The position numbers and the translations under genes were made by a program. From Folioceros fuciformis (lineage: Eukaryota; Anthocerotophyta; Anthocerotopsida; Anthocerotales), in assembly GCA_049999805.1 (NCBI GenBank), contig JBNGIO010004586.1, positions 1 to 20,295 on the forward strand: a DNA stretch of 20,295 nt, in the 5' to 3' direction. This document shows positions 10,314 through 18,762 of this stretch, in pieces. The first letter of the stretch is position 1. Each line of letters begins with the position of its first letter. The notes under the pieces are model-generated. The model ran no database searches. It had not been told where the DNA came from and saw only the letters and a list, made by a program, of their open reading frames with translations.

Positions 10314-10927
10314 CTCGCTCCAACCTTTCTGCGCGCACCAACAGAAGTTCGTACAGTCCAGTGTCAGCAATCCCGCACTCAGTCACTGCCAATTCCTGCT
10401 CACCACCTCAAAGCCACACGCAACGCAACGCAATGCAACGCCACAACAATCTAGCTATGAACTGGGCTGAGCTGAGCTGAGCTGGGCCTCCAACCTTGCA
10501 CGCGGCCGGCTACACTGGTGACAGCTCCAGACTCAGACGGCGGGAGCAACAAAATGCGGAAGTCTCCAAGACGACTGACACTCACGGATCACACAATGCT
10601 TCTGGGAAGTGAAGTTGCCAATTAGGCTAGGCCAGGCCGGGCCAGGCCAGGACTGGGGCCCATCATCGTTCGCTACGCTGCCAGCCTTGCCCGTTACCCT
10701 GTCTCTCACATCACTCTCTCTCCTCCTTTTGCAAAGTCGGACGGACAGGTACATGCACCTCCCCCAGGTAAAATATTCTACGAACGTCGGAGGCTGCAGC
10801 CAACAGGAAGCTTCACACACTCTGTGCGTGGAAAAGATCCTACACATGAATGTAGCGTTTCTCCACCACAGCCCAAGGATTCAACTCCAAGTCCCCACCT
10901 GGAATGTGGTGGCTATGACCACGTGAG
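10314..10927. promoter_or_regulatory. Peroxiredoxin upstream region
   Basis: About 610 bp between the peroxiredoxin start and the IFT22 stop; it must contain the peroxiredoxin promoter and the IFT22 3' UTR. It contains two short tandem repeats (10418-10442 and 10464-10487), a GGCCAGGCC-like repeat near 10630-10650, and a palindromic G-box CACGTG at 10920-10925. The G-box is close to the IFT22 stop and about 600 bp from the peroxiredoxin start, so its use by either gene is only a guess. No TATA box could be fixed. Confidence 0.45.
10418..10442. repeat. Pentanucleotide tandem repeat (ACGCA)n
   Basis: Five consecutive 5-bp units (ACGCA x3, ATGCA, ACGCC), about 105 bp upstream of the peroxiredoxin start and possibly in its 5' UTR or core promoter. 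A second short repeat of GAGCT/GGGCT units follows at 10464-10487. Confidence 0.7.
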
Positions 10928-12200
10928 CTAGATTTTGAGCTTGTCTTCCTCTATGCTTGACAGGATGAAGTCAAGGGCGGCAAAGAGCTGCTTCCGTGAT
11001 GCACCGTCCGTTATACACGCCACAACTTGCTCAAGGGATCCTAGTCTGTCTGGGAAGTCTGCATCGAGAGATGGGTTCATGAGTACTCAGACTGAAGCAA
11101 GGCAGACAGGCCTGGGATGCTCGCTTGCCTCCCATTTTCACTTGTAAATTGAGGAGAGATCAGGTGAGTGCTTTACCCTGTGCTTGGATCTTAGGGTCAT
11201 CGCTGAGAGCTACGATCTTGCAGCAGGAATTGGGAAGTTTGTTTGGCAGGCCAAACTCGTGGTACCTAGAAGTTGTAGACATGGATCATAGTTTGAGGGA
11301 TCTTTCATGCAGTTACTAGCAACAGCAGCTTGTGCTTGGCCAGCTTCCACTCCTGTGTAAAAGTGTCCTTGTGGAAGGCCGGAATTGCACTACAACGATC
11401 ATCAACGATGTGCTATCTAGGTGTTCCTCACCCCTATCAGCTACACACAGGGAGCGGGAGCAGACCTCTTGTTACATGCATTGGCTTTCTAGTGTGAGCG
11501 CAACTAGAAACCTTCCGGTCACATGTGCAGTAAGGTTCACAAGACTAAATAAAGCACGACAAGAAATCGTCTACCGGATAAGTTTCTGGGACTAAGGGCA
11601 TCAGGTCATGGAGACTTGGAGAAGATTGGGAAGGCCCATCGCGCACCATCTTTCAAGCTCCTTCTGTCTGATAATGCTCTCCGTCTCCAAATCCAGTTTG
11701 TACACTAGTAGAAGCCCCTGGGCATCCTTTGCCATAGCTGGCCAACACGACTGATACCTGAAAATTGCGCTTAACCTTTCAGTACAGGCACCACTTGAGC
11801 AAGGGATGTGGCCAAGCAGCCCGGTCACGGCAAGAGTGCAGAAACACTCACTTAAGGTCTCCGGAGCAGTCCCACAGCTGGATAGGTCTGGCCTGTGCAG
11901 TGCGTGGCAATTTTCGTTCCACCTCTTGTATCCTGGACAACCAAGGGATGGGAGAAGTGCAATGCTCAGAACTTGCTTGCACCGGGAACAAACTTAAAGT
12001 TTGCTGAAGCCCCTAATGCCTTCAAAAGCACAGGAGAAACTTCACCTGACTCCAACAGTTGGATTGTAACGGAGAGTGAGAGGATCCCACTCCGCCAAGG
12101 CACGACTGACACTGGTTTTCCCACAACCCTTAGGCCCAACCACACACACTTTGATAGGCTCTTCACTTCCACCAGTAATCCGCTTCTGCATTGCATCCAT
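10928..12200 (-). CDS. IFT22: Intraflagellar transport protein IFT22 (RABL5-type small GTPase)
   Basis: Rab-like G protein of the IFT-B complex that carries cargo along flagella. Exons: 12200-12046, 11932-11852, 11757-11647, 11265-11177, 11085-10928; GT-AG and phase agree throughout, giving about 197 residues (human IFT22 is 185). P-loop GPKGCGKTS (22-30), switch I region NPTVGVR, and the family's atypical G3 LWDCSGDLKYQSCWPAMAKD, where ordinary Rabs have WDTAG, are all visible. LLLVYKLD and QKELERWYHEFGLPNK then match IFT22. The C-terminus ends with a short helix, FILSSIEEDKLKI. The standard G4 NKxD motif is not evident, which is also usual for IFT22. The last acceptor is uncertain: 11085 and 11058 both keep frame, differing by nine residues. 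Start uncertain: ATGs at 12200 and 12191, or an in-frame one at 12311. Its presence implies that the organism makes flagellated cells, in a plant presumably sperm. Confidence 0.9.
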
Positions 12201-12864
12201 GGGAGGGATCTCGTATCTCACACCCAGAGCCAGAGCCCAGTGCCACCAAGTCAAGGACTCAGAGAATCTCGACTCATGCAATCTCTCTGAAGTCAAAAGA
12301 TGGGATCCCAACTTGGAGTCAGAAAACGGATCCTCCAGAATTCACGCAAGCACCGCACCCACACTTGCAGACCGATTGCAAGCTTGTCCACGCCCCATTT
12401 ATACAAGCTGCCCAGAACAGTCAGCCTCCCCAGGAATGCAGAAGAAGGCGGGAACAGGGAGGAAGCAGGTTGGTTTCTGCGCCGCATGACACATCCAGCC
12501 GGTGACTTGGAGAAGTTATAACGGCTGACCACCGGCTGCAGGCTGTACCCTCCCGTGCTTCTTGTTGCGTAAAAGTGCCCGAAGTCGGACTCGTGTCCTT
12601 AGCAGCAAACAAGAACAATCTCGTCCTGCTTCTTGCTTGGCCTGGACTGAGACGACAGGACTAGTGAGGACGCTTCTTTCTTCTTCCTCCTCCTCCTCTT
12701 TCCCCCGGAAGTGCACCGAGCTTGCAAGAACGGCCGTCCTCCTCCAATTCTAGCCATGGATGCTCTCCCAGCCTCTGGACATCAAAACATCGAATCCACC
12801 GCGTATGAGCACGCGCTGATCCCGTCCGTCAATCCTCTAGCTGCAGTATCGCATCGCTAGATGA
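12201..12864. promoter_or_regulatory. Divergent promoter region, IFT22 / GT47
   Basis: About 660 bp lie between the start codons of two divergent genes. The GT47-proximal half carries a plus-strand pyrimidine tract at 12673-12706 (CTT and CCT repeats), a Y-patch-like element common in plant core promoters and 5' leaders. Short open frames here on both strands have no recognisable content. No TATA box is convincing. Confidence 0.5.
12673..12706 (+). promoter_or_regulatory. Pyrimidine-rich tract (Y-patch-like) upstream of GT47
   Basis: An uninterrupted run of about 34 pyrimidines on the plus strand, made of TTC and CCT units, ends about 160 bp before the GT47 start. Such tracts are typical of plant core promoters and 5' leaders. 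The functional role is inferred from position only. Confidence 0.45.
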
Positions 12865-14375
12865 ATGAACGCGGATATAGATGCATTCATGCATTCCTCG
12901 AGGCTTCACCTTGTGCGAAGGCGGATCGAGCTGGCATGGATCGAACGGAAGCACGCCGTGCTCGCAGGCAGCAAGGGCAGAGGCCAATCCCTCGTCCTCC
13001 TCACTCTGCTCTTCACCGCGCTGTCTGTCTGCGTCTACAGCATCCACCACTTCGCCCTCCCTCCGCAGACCATTTTGGCACGAAAGGCGTGCCCTGACCA
13101 GCTGCTCCCTCCCAGCAACTGCTCTTCCCAGCACCAGCGACAGCTGCATCCAGAGCCGGAGGTGAAGGAAGTCGTGATCCGAGAACCCTGCCAACAGGAG
13201 GAGCCGAGGAAGCAGCAGGAGCAGGATGCCCCGCAGACGACAATTGTGAAGCACGAGCCGTGGTACGCGGAAAACAGGACATGGCACTACCCGGCCGAGT
13301 TCCCGCTCTGCTCCATGGACGTGTGCTTCAATTTCTCCAGGTGCGAGGAGCAGGAGGAGTTGCTGGTATTCTCGTACGCGCTGCCGAGCCCGCCGGTGCG
13401 CTACTTCGCCCGCATCAACTCCAGCGTGCACCACACAGACGATCCAGCCAAAGCCTGCCTCTTCTTCGTGTTCCTGGACACGGAGACGCCATGGCCACCG
13501 CACCCGGCCGAGCTCCCGCACTGGAACGGCGGCCTCAACCATGTGCTCATCACCTTCGCGGACATGTGGAGACAGAAGGGCCCGCTCCCGGGCACCATCG
13601 GCTTCGCGTCTATCATGGCCACCGACATGCACGAGACCACATACCGCGCCGGCTTCGACATCAGCATCCCCTTGCCGGGAAACGTACACATGCCGCATCT
13701 TCAGGGGCTCAAGCCGTGGGAAAGGCGTTACTTCATGACGTTCCGAGGCCTTCGCTACCTCGGCCACCGCGGAGAAGGCATCCTCAGAAGCGAGCCCGTC
13801 TTCAGGTACCCGGATCTCGTTTCGCTTTCCTTCAGAATCGCTCCCTGCTCAACAGACCGCCGAACTTGCGGAATGCCAGGAACATGCACAATGGAGAGGA
13901 CGTGATTGTGGCCACATCTTGCAACCATTTCATCAACGACATGAACCGAGCCAAAGATCCAGCGTTGGGTGCGCATTGCGAGGAAGACAATGCAGTTCAT
14001 GCGCACTTTTCTTACGAGGAGCTCATGAACGCCACCTTCGGCTTGGTTCCTGCCGGAGTGCAGCCCAACTCGTACAGGTTCATAGAGGTGCTCAGCGCCG
14101 GGGCCATCCCCGTGCTCATCGCGGATAATTATGTGAAACCTTTCGACACTCTGTTCCAGTGGCACCGATGCATTTTGCAGTTCCCGTCCTCGCAGATGCA
14201 CAGAATACTACCCACGGTGCGGGCGTTGAAGAAGCAGCAGCTGGAGCGAAGGCAGGCCAGATGCTTGGAGTTCTACACTTCGCTCAAAGACGACGACACG
14301 CTCCTCAGAACTGCCATCCTAGCTCTCAAGGCAAGGTTCTATGGAATTTTCCACAACGAAGCACTGCCGCTATGA
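12865..14375 (+). CDS. EXT-like GT47 (exostosin) glycosyltransferase, Golgi type II membrane protein
   Basis: Exon 1 is 12865-13805 and exon 2 is 13880-14375, joined by a 74-bp GT-AG intron in phase 2, giving 478 residues. The short basic N-terminus (RRR at 18-20) is followed by one membrane segment at about residues 42-60 (LVLLTLLFTALSVCVYS), then a Glu/Gln-rich stem, as in Golgi type II glycosyltransferases. The exostosin domain starts near residue 150 (FPLCSMDVCFNFSRCEE). It includes GGLNHVLITF, FDISIPLPG, RYFMTFRGLRYLGHRGEG and HNGEDVIVATSCNH, then the nucleotide-sugar-binding half FGLVPAGVQPNSYRFIEVLS with AIPVLIADNYVKPF. Several N-glycosylation sequons are present in the lumenal part. 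The RYL-GIGS/HNG-D-V-TTC-H style and the R-F-I-E-x-L block resemble animal EXT1/EXT2 and algal exostosins more than the large plant GT47 clades (MUR3, IRX10, ARAD). The sugar donor and acceptor cannot be read from sequence. It is convergent with NUP62, 74 bp away. Confidence 0.9.
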
Positions 14376-14449
14376 ACTTTGGCCGAAATTTCACTATTGT
14401 ACAAAATTGGTAGCACGAGGTTTAAGTGACTGGGGCCTGCATCCTCAAC

Positions 14450-17400
14450 TCATGCTCCACGCAGGCGGATTGGTACACCCCGATCAAGAGGAGCACCTTG
14501 CTCGGCAAGCTTCTGTATCCGTGATGACAGCTCTCCGGCCTGTCGCCGGGAACTAAGTCAGCTCGGGAGCTCACAGAATCACGCTGGGAAACGCGGGCAG
14601 CAAAACACAAGATGGCACAAGTTACCTGTTCGTCGATCCAAATCAGTGAACTCAGCTGATTATTCAGTATACGAACCACCATATCCAGTGGACTTGCCCC
14701 GTCGACGATATCAACATCCCCTCCCTGACGAAGCCCGAATGGAGTTAAACAAACCAAAGCTGTCACTCCACCATGAAACCATGGACAAAAATAGAATTCA
14801 GTGGTAGCGTCAAGGTAACCAGCGTTTACCTGGCTCTTATTCACATTCTGTATGGTCTCTCGAATATTTTCGCCCATCCTCTCAAGCTCCCTCTCTATGT
14901 ACTCAGCTTGTTGATACCTGCATCGATGCACGAAGTTTCAGAGGCCATGTCCGAAGAGCTAAGGCAAAGCCATCCTCAAATCCGAAATCGACAGAGAGCT
15001 GACATCATGTCTCGTGTAGCCGTGGCATCGTCTTCGAGAACGAGAGGACGTTCATCTTTGTACAGACGATCCGCTTCATCCTCAATACTTACAAGAGCTC
15101 TTTCAACCTGCCCAATTGCAGCAAAATATTTTAATATGCCTTCCACACTGGCTTTAGTCACGAGGCAGCTACATGATACCTCTAGCTGATGTGTCTCAAT
15201 TAGTTCCAGTTGTCGTTCTAAGCTGTGTTGCGATTCCACGACCTTCGCAACTTCACTCTGGAAAAAAGAGACACAAGTGGAGAAGTTGTAGAGGCAACTC
15301 TCAACAGAGCTGCCTGAAGGCAGAGCAAACAAGCGGCCGGAGCAAAACAAATTCACACCTCAAGTTTGATTAGGACGTTTCGATTGCTGATAATTCTTCG
15401 ATCCCACTCCCCAAGTGCTTCAGCTTGCTTTCTGAACTTTGATGTACGCTCTTGAAGTTCCTGTGTCCAATCTTTGATGATCTGCAGCAACGTAAGCAGA
15501 ACAGAGTCAAAAAATGCCAAGCTGATCAAGGACTTCCTCCTACACAGAACAATGAGTTCATCAAAGATGCACGATGCTGACCTCCTCAATTGATTTCCCT
15601 GTGATCTCCGAGGGAAGCTTTGGAGTAGCAGTCGTGGAGACAGCACCAAGCCCTGTTGCACTAGGCAATTTCCACCAGCCCACCCAGCAAGCAGAGAGTA
15701 AATTGTCCAATCTTGGAGAACATTTTGGGGTAGGAAGAAAGCACGGGAGNNNNNNNNNNNNNNNNNNNNNNNNNNNNNNNNNNNNNNNNNNNNNNNNNNN
15801 NNNNNNNNNNNNNNNNNNNNNNNNNNNNNNNNNNNNNNNNNNNNNNNNNGTATTACACCCGTATAAAGTGTCCAGTCAGAAATTAAGCGTCTGATTACAC
15901 ATACCCAGAGAGGGGAGTGCTCAAGGCACCGGAGGTGGTGCCTGTAAAAGTTGTGGAAGGTCCTGTTGCTGAAGAAGCTCCTGCAAATGGGAACCCCGAT
16001 CCACCAAAGCCCGTGCTGGTGCCAGGTCCAGACACTGAAACAGGTGTAGCACTTTAAATACTGAGCTAAAGTACGATCACTTGGACCACAGCAGGCAGTG
16101 GTAGAGGAAACTCACTGGTAGGTAACGAGAAGGAACTCGTTGTGGCAGGTGCTGAGGACTTAGCCGTGGACTGAAAACTCAACGACGTTGAACCAATTGT
16201 TGCAGGCGTTGCAGATGCCGCAGGTGCTGCAACAGCTGCAGACGTCTGAAACAAAAAACTTCCTCCAACTGGCTGTGTACCTGTTGCGGAAGTAAAAACC
16301 AGCAGCGCATTCAGCATAGGCGATGCAAACCAATTGCCGAAGGAAAAACCTTCAGACGAGACGATGTCAGGAATGCTGCCATGGATACGGTCATTTGCAT
16401 AAGAAAACAAAACAAACCAGGAGAAGCCGCAGAAGTAGTTGCTCCTTGCGAGGATGCGAAGAGGGATGACGGGCCTGTAGAGCTTATAGGGGCCGTGGCT
16501 CCAGAGCTGCTAGTTGCTGCGGCACTAGGCAGCGATGTAGATGGGGCACCAAGAGTGCTCCCAAGAGCAGAAAATGCGGGAGAGGCAGTGGTTGAAGTAC
16601 TAAACAAAGGTGGAGCAGCTGTAGGGGCAGAAGCGGCAGAGCTGATACCGAAAATTCCGGCTGCTGATGGGGTAGATCCAGTGGAAGGCGTCGAGCTACC
16701 AAAGTTGCTGAAGCTGAAAGTTGTCGCCGGTGAGGCTACCAATGAAGGTGCAGAAGCCGGAGTCTGGGGGCCCTGCGACTGAAACGAGAAGCCCGCTGTC
16801 GGTGCAGCAGACGCAGCTGCTGATGATCCCTGAGTATTAAACTCAAAAGCAAACCCACCCAAGGTTGCTGAGGATGCTGCTGGCGCTGAAGGCCCAGAAC
16901 TGAAGGCTGACGAACTTTGCGATCCACCTGTTCCGAATCCGAACACTGATGGGGCAGCTGACGTAGAGCTAGGGCCAGAGGCTGACGAAGTCGCACCGAA
17001 GGCAGGTGCACTTTGTGTAGTCCCACCGAATGGATTGGAGGCCACAGTTAACTGGATAGCACTGGGAGCGGGAATAGAAGAGCCAAATACAGGCATGGTG
17101 GCTCCTGAGCTTGCAGTTTGAGTCCCAAATTGAGCTCCTGTGCTGCCTGTAGCGGCTGGAGTTGTTCCGCTAAAGGGAGAAGAACTAGAACCAAGTGAAA
17201 ACCCTGGGGGAGGAGAGATACTTGTTGGCCTTGCAGCAGCGCCAAAGCCAAAACTAAAACCAGTTGAGGACGAAGGTTGAGAGGAACCCAAACTAGATGA
17301 GGAGCCGGCGGCAGAGGAAGAAGGCCCGAAAAGAGGGGTAGATCCGAAGGAAGAACTTATTACAACAGCATTGGCAGTAGCAAATGCCGTTCCAACAGGG

Positions 17401-18107
17401 TCTGAGGTGCCGAAAATATTTCCACCCCCACCTGCAGATGGGAACACGCTTGCAATCCCTGAGCCAGGGCCACTTCCCAACACACGAGTTCCAGTAGCGG
17501 GCTGAGAAGCGAAGGAAAATGTCCCGCCCGTAGACGCTCCCGTCGCCGGAACTTGACTCCCAAACGCCGATGGAGCGCTGCCAGCTCCGAAGGTATTGGC
17601 ACCACCACCTAATGCATTGCCCGAGCCAAAGATCGAAGCCCCCGTCGCGGCCCCAGAGGCAGCCCCCTGTGCACCTCCTGTTGGCGCGAAACCCCCTCCA
17701 AACCCGCCGAAAGCAGACCCAGAGGTAGTTCCGAAGCCAGACGGTGCAGTCCCTAGGGCAGAAGGTGTTCCAAATGCTGGTGCACTGGAGGCTCCGAATG
17801 TCGGAGTGGTGGAAGCTCCGAATGCCAGAGTAGTCGGAGCTCCGAATGCCGGGGTAGTGGAAGCTCCGAAAGCCGGGAGAGTGGAAGCTCCGAATGCCGG
17901 GGCCGAGGAGACTCCAAATACCGGGGAAGCACTGGAGGCTCCGAAAGCCGGGGCAGAGGCGGCTCCGAATGCCGTGGAAGCACTGGAGGCTCCGAAAGCA
18001 GGGGAACTGGAGGCTCCGAATGCCGGTGACGCGGCAGCCCCTCCAAAAGAAAAGGAGGTGGAAGGGCCACCCGAGGAAGAAGATCCAAAGCCGCCAAACC
18101 CAGCCAT
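14450..18107 (-). CDS. NUP62: Nuclear pore FG nucleoporin NUP62
   Basis: Central-channel nucleoporin; with the NUP54/NUP58 partners it forms the coiled-coil channel trimer whose FG repeats make the transport barrier. Exons: 18107-16418, 16280-16116, 16034-15905, 15660-15582, 15481-15359, 15257-15180, 15107-15004, 14917-14830, 14724-14626, 14539-14450; all junctions are GT-AG and in phase, giving about 881 residues. Residues 1 to about 660 are low-complexity Ser/Ala/Thr/Pro with about 33 FG dipeptides in exon 1. The Nsp1/Nup62 coiled coil follows at about 685-881: DWTQELQERTSKFRKQAEAL, GEWDRRIISNRNVL, SLERQLELIETHQLE, IEDEADRLYKDERPLVLEDD, SPLDMVVRILNNQLSSLIWI. It is long compared with human p62 (about 520) and Arabidopsis NUP62 (about 740) because of the FG part. 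The start is the MAGFGGFG methionine; an in-frame ATG at 18230 upstream reads like leader sequence. Exon 4's acceptor (CCTAG) joins exon 3 in frame without needing an exon in the N run. Confidence 0.94.
15750..15849. other. 100-N assembly gap in NUP62 intron 3
   Basis: Exactly 100 N, a placeholder gap, located between exon 3 (ends 15905) and exon 4 (starts 15660). The phases of exons 3 and 4 match directly, so no coding sequence needs to be missing, although an extra in-phase exon cannot be excluded. Confidence 0.97.
17765..18050. repeat. Coding minisatellite in NUP62 (FGASSxPA units)
   Basis: On the plus strand the motif GCTCCGAATGCCGG or GCTCCGAAAGCCGG recurs about every 24-36 bp, roughly eleven times, with spacers such as GGTAGTGGAA or AGCACTGGAG. 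In the NUP62 frame each unit encodes FGAS(S/T)xPA, so unit number sets the number of FG repeats. Units differ slightly, indicating diversification after duplication. Length variation between individuals and trouble in assembly are both likely. Confidence 0.85.
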
Positions 18108-18626
18108 GGCTACCTCATTTACACACAACCCCCCAAACCAAGGGGAAACAAACAACGGGACAGAATTCAGCCTAGGGTTCGCTCTGGTTAACACAACCAA
18201 CAGTCTCCCTTGTCCTAAAGCGTAGGACAAGAGACCTCAACACTCACCTGAAATGCACAGAGCAGCGCAAAGCCTTTCCGAGATCAGCAAAATGCCGGAA
18301 GCGTCTGACAGCACAAACACCAACCGAATGGGGAGAATTCCGTGGATGCAAAAGAAAACGGGCTTCGGCTTGCCACCTGATCCCGCACAGCACCGAGTCA
18401 CCCGTGCGAACAGTCGGCAGCTGGCTGGTTCACGTCCAACACGAACTGCAGCTGCCCCTCCACCTGAAAGCCACTGGCAAGACCATCTCCAGAGGACCAA
18501 AGATGGTTAGGGCAAAATTGGAGGGAAACGCTTGAATTTTTCGTCACCGACTTTCTTTGGGCAGCAGCGGGCCCTAGTGCTCGTCGCTAAGCCCTAAACC
18601 CTGCGAGAGAGGACCGTGAAGTAGCC
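18108..18626. promoter_or_regulatory. Divergent promoter region, NUP62 / zinc-finger gene
   Basis: This space separates two genes transcribed away from each other. On the minus strand, CAG|GTGAGT at 18241-18250 is a near-perfect splice donor. With an acceptor before the NUP62 ATG (for example CCCTAG near 18172, or AATGAG near 18115), it suggests a 5'-UTR intron in NUP62. A minus-strand telo-box core AACCCTA lies at 18173-18179, and a plus-strand CCCTAAACCCT lies at 18592-18602, 25 bp before the first ATG of the other gene. The palindrome GGGCCC is at 18569-18574. Functional use is inferred. Confidence 0.5.
18592..18602 (+). promoter_or_regulatory. Telo-box-like element (AAACCCT)
   Basis: CCCTAAACCCT on the plus strand, next to a nearby GCCCTA. 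Interstitial telomere-repeat boxes near transcription starts are common in plant housekeeping, nucleolar and translation-related genes. It sits in the likely 5' leader of the zinc-finger gene. A similar AACCCTA lies on the other strand at 18173-18179 near the NUP62 leader. Confidence 0.45.
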
Positions 18627-18698
18627 ATGACGATCATTGGTGGATCTGCGCCGGCGACGGGGATGGCGCTGTCGATGGGGTGCTCATCCGGTACGTGA
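18627..18698 (+). other. Upstream ORF (24 codons) before the zinc-finger gene
   Basis: A 23-residue ORF starting MTIIGGSAPATGM ends at TGA 65 bp before the chosen main start. It contains a splice-donor-like CCG|GTACGTGAG, but joining that donor to the visible acceptors (ending GTGCAG or TTGCAG) does not give the right phase for the main frame. It is therefore either a translation-regulating uORF, or part of a 5'-UTR exon. Confidence 0.4.
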
Positions 18699-18762
18699 GG
18701 GCCGGTGGTGCGAGATCCTGCGAGCTTCGTCGTGCAGGGGGAGAGGTTGTTGCAGCTGAGGC

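Noticed and set aside
9780-10454. 224-codon plus-strand open frame
   Set aside because: Antisense shadow of the GC-rich peroxiredoxin exon, dominated by low-complexity Gly/Val/His.
11601-11757. IFT22 exon 3 read through to a stop at 11601
   Set aside because: Read-through gives a 16-residue unrelated tail. Splicing at TG|GTGCGC to the acceptor at 11265 restores the family sequence WYHEFGLP in phase.
12829-13767. 312-codon minus-strand open frame
   Set aside because: It lies antisense to the GT47 exon. It has no domain and is explained by GC-rich codon bias of the real plus-strand gene.
17596-18225. 209-codon plus-strand frame rich in APNAG and EAP repeats
   Set aside because: Antisense reading of the NUP62 FG minisatellite; the repetition comes from the DNA repeat.
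16311-18230. NUP62 frame extended upstream to the ATG at 18230 and downstream past 16418
   Set aside because: Upstream residues look like leader translation before MAGFGGFG. Downstream, a GT donor at 16417 and an in-phase exon at 16280 fit the FG domain better.
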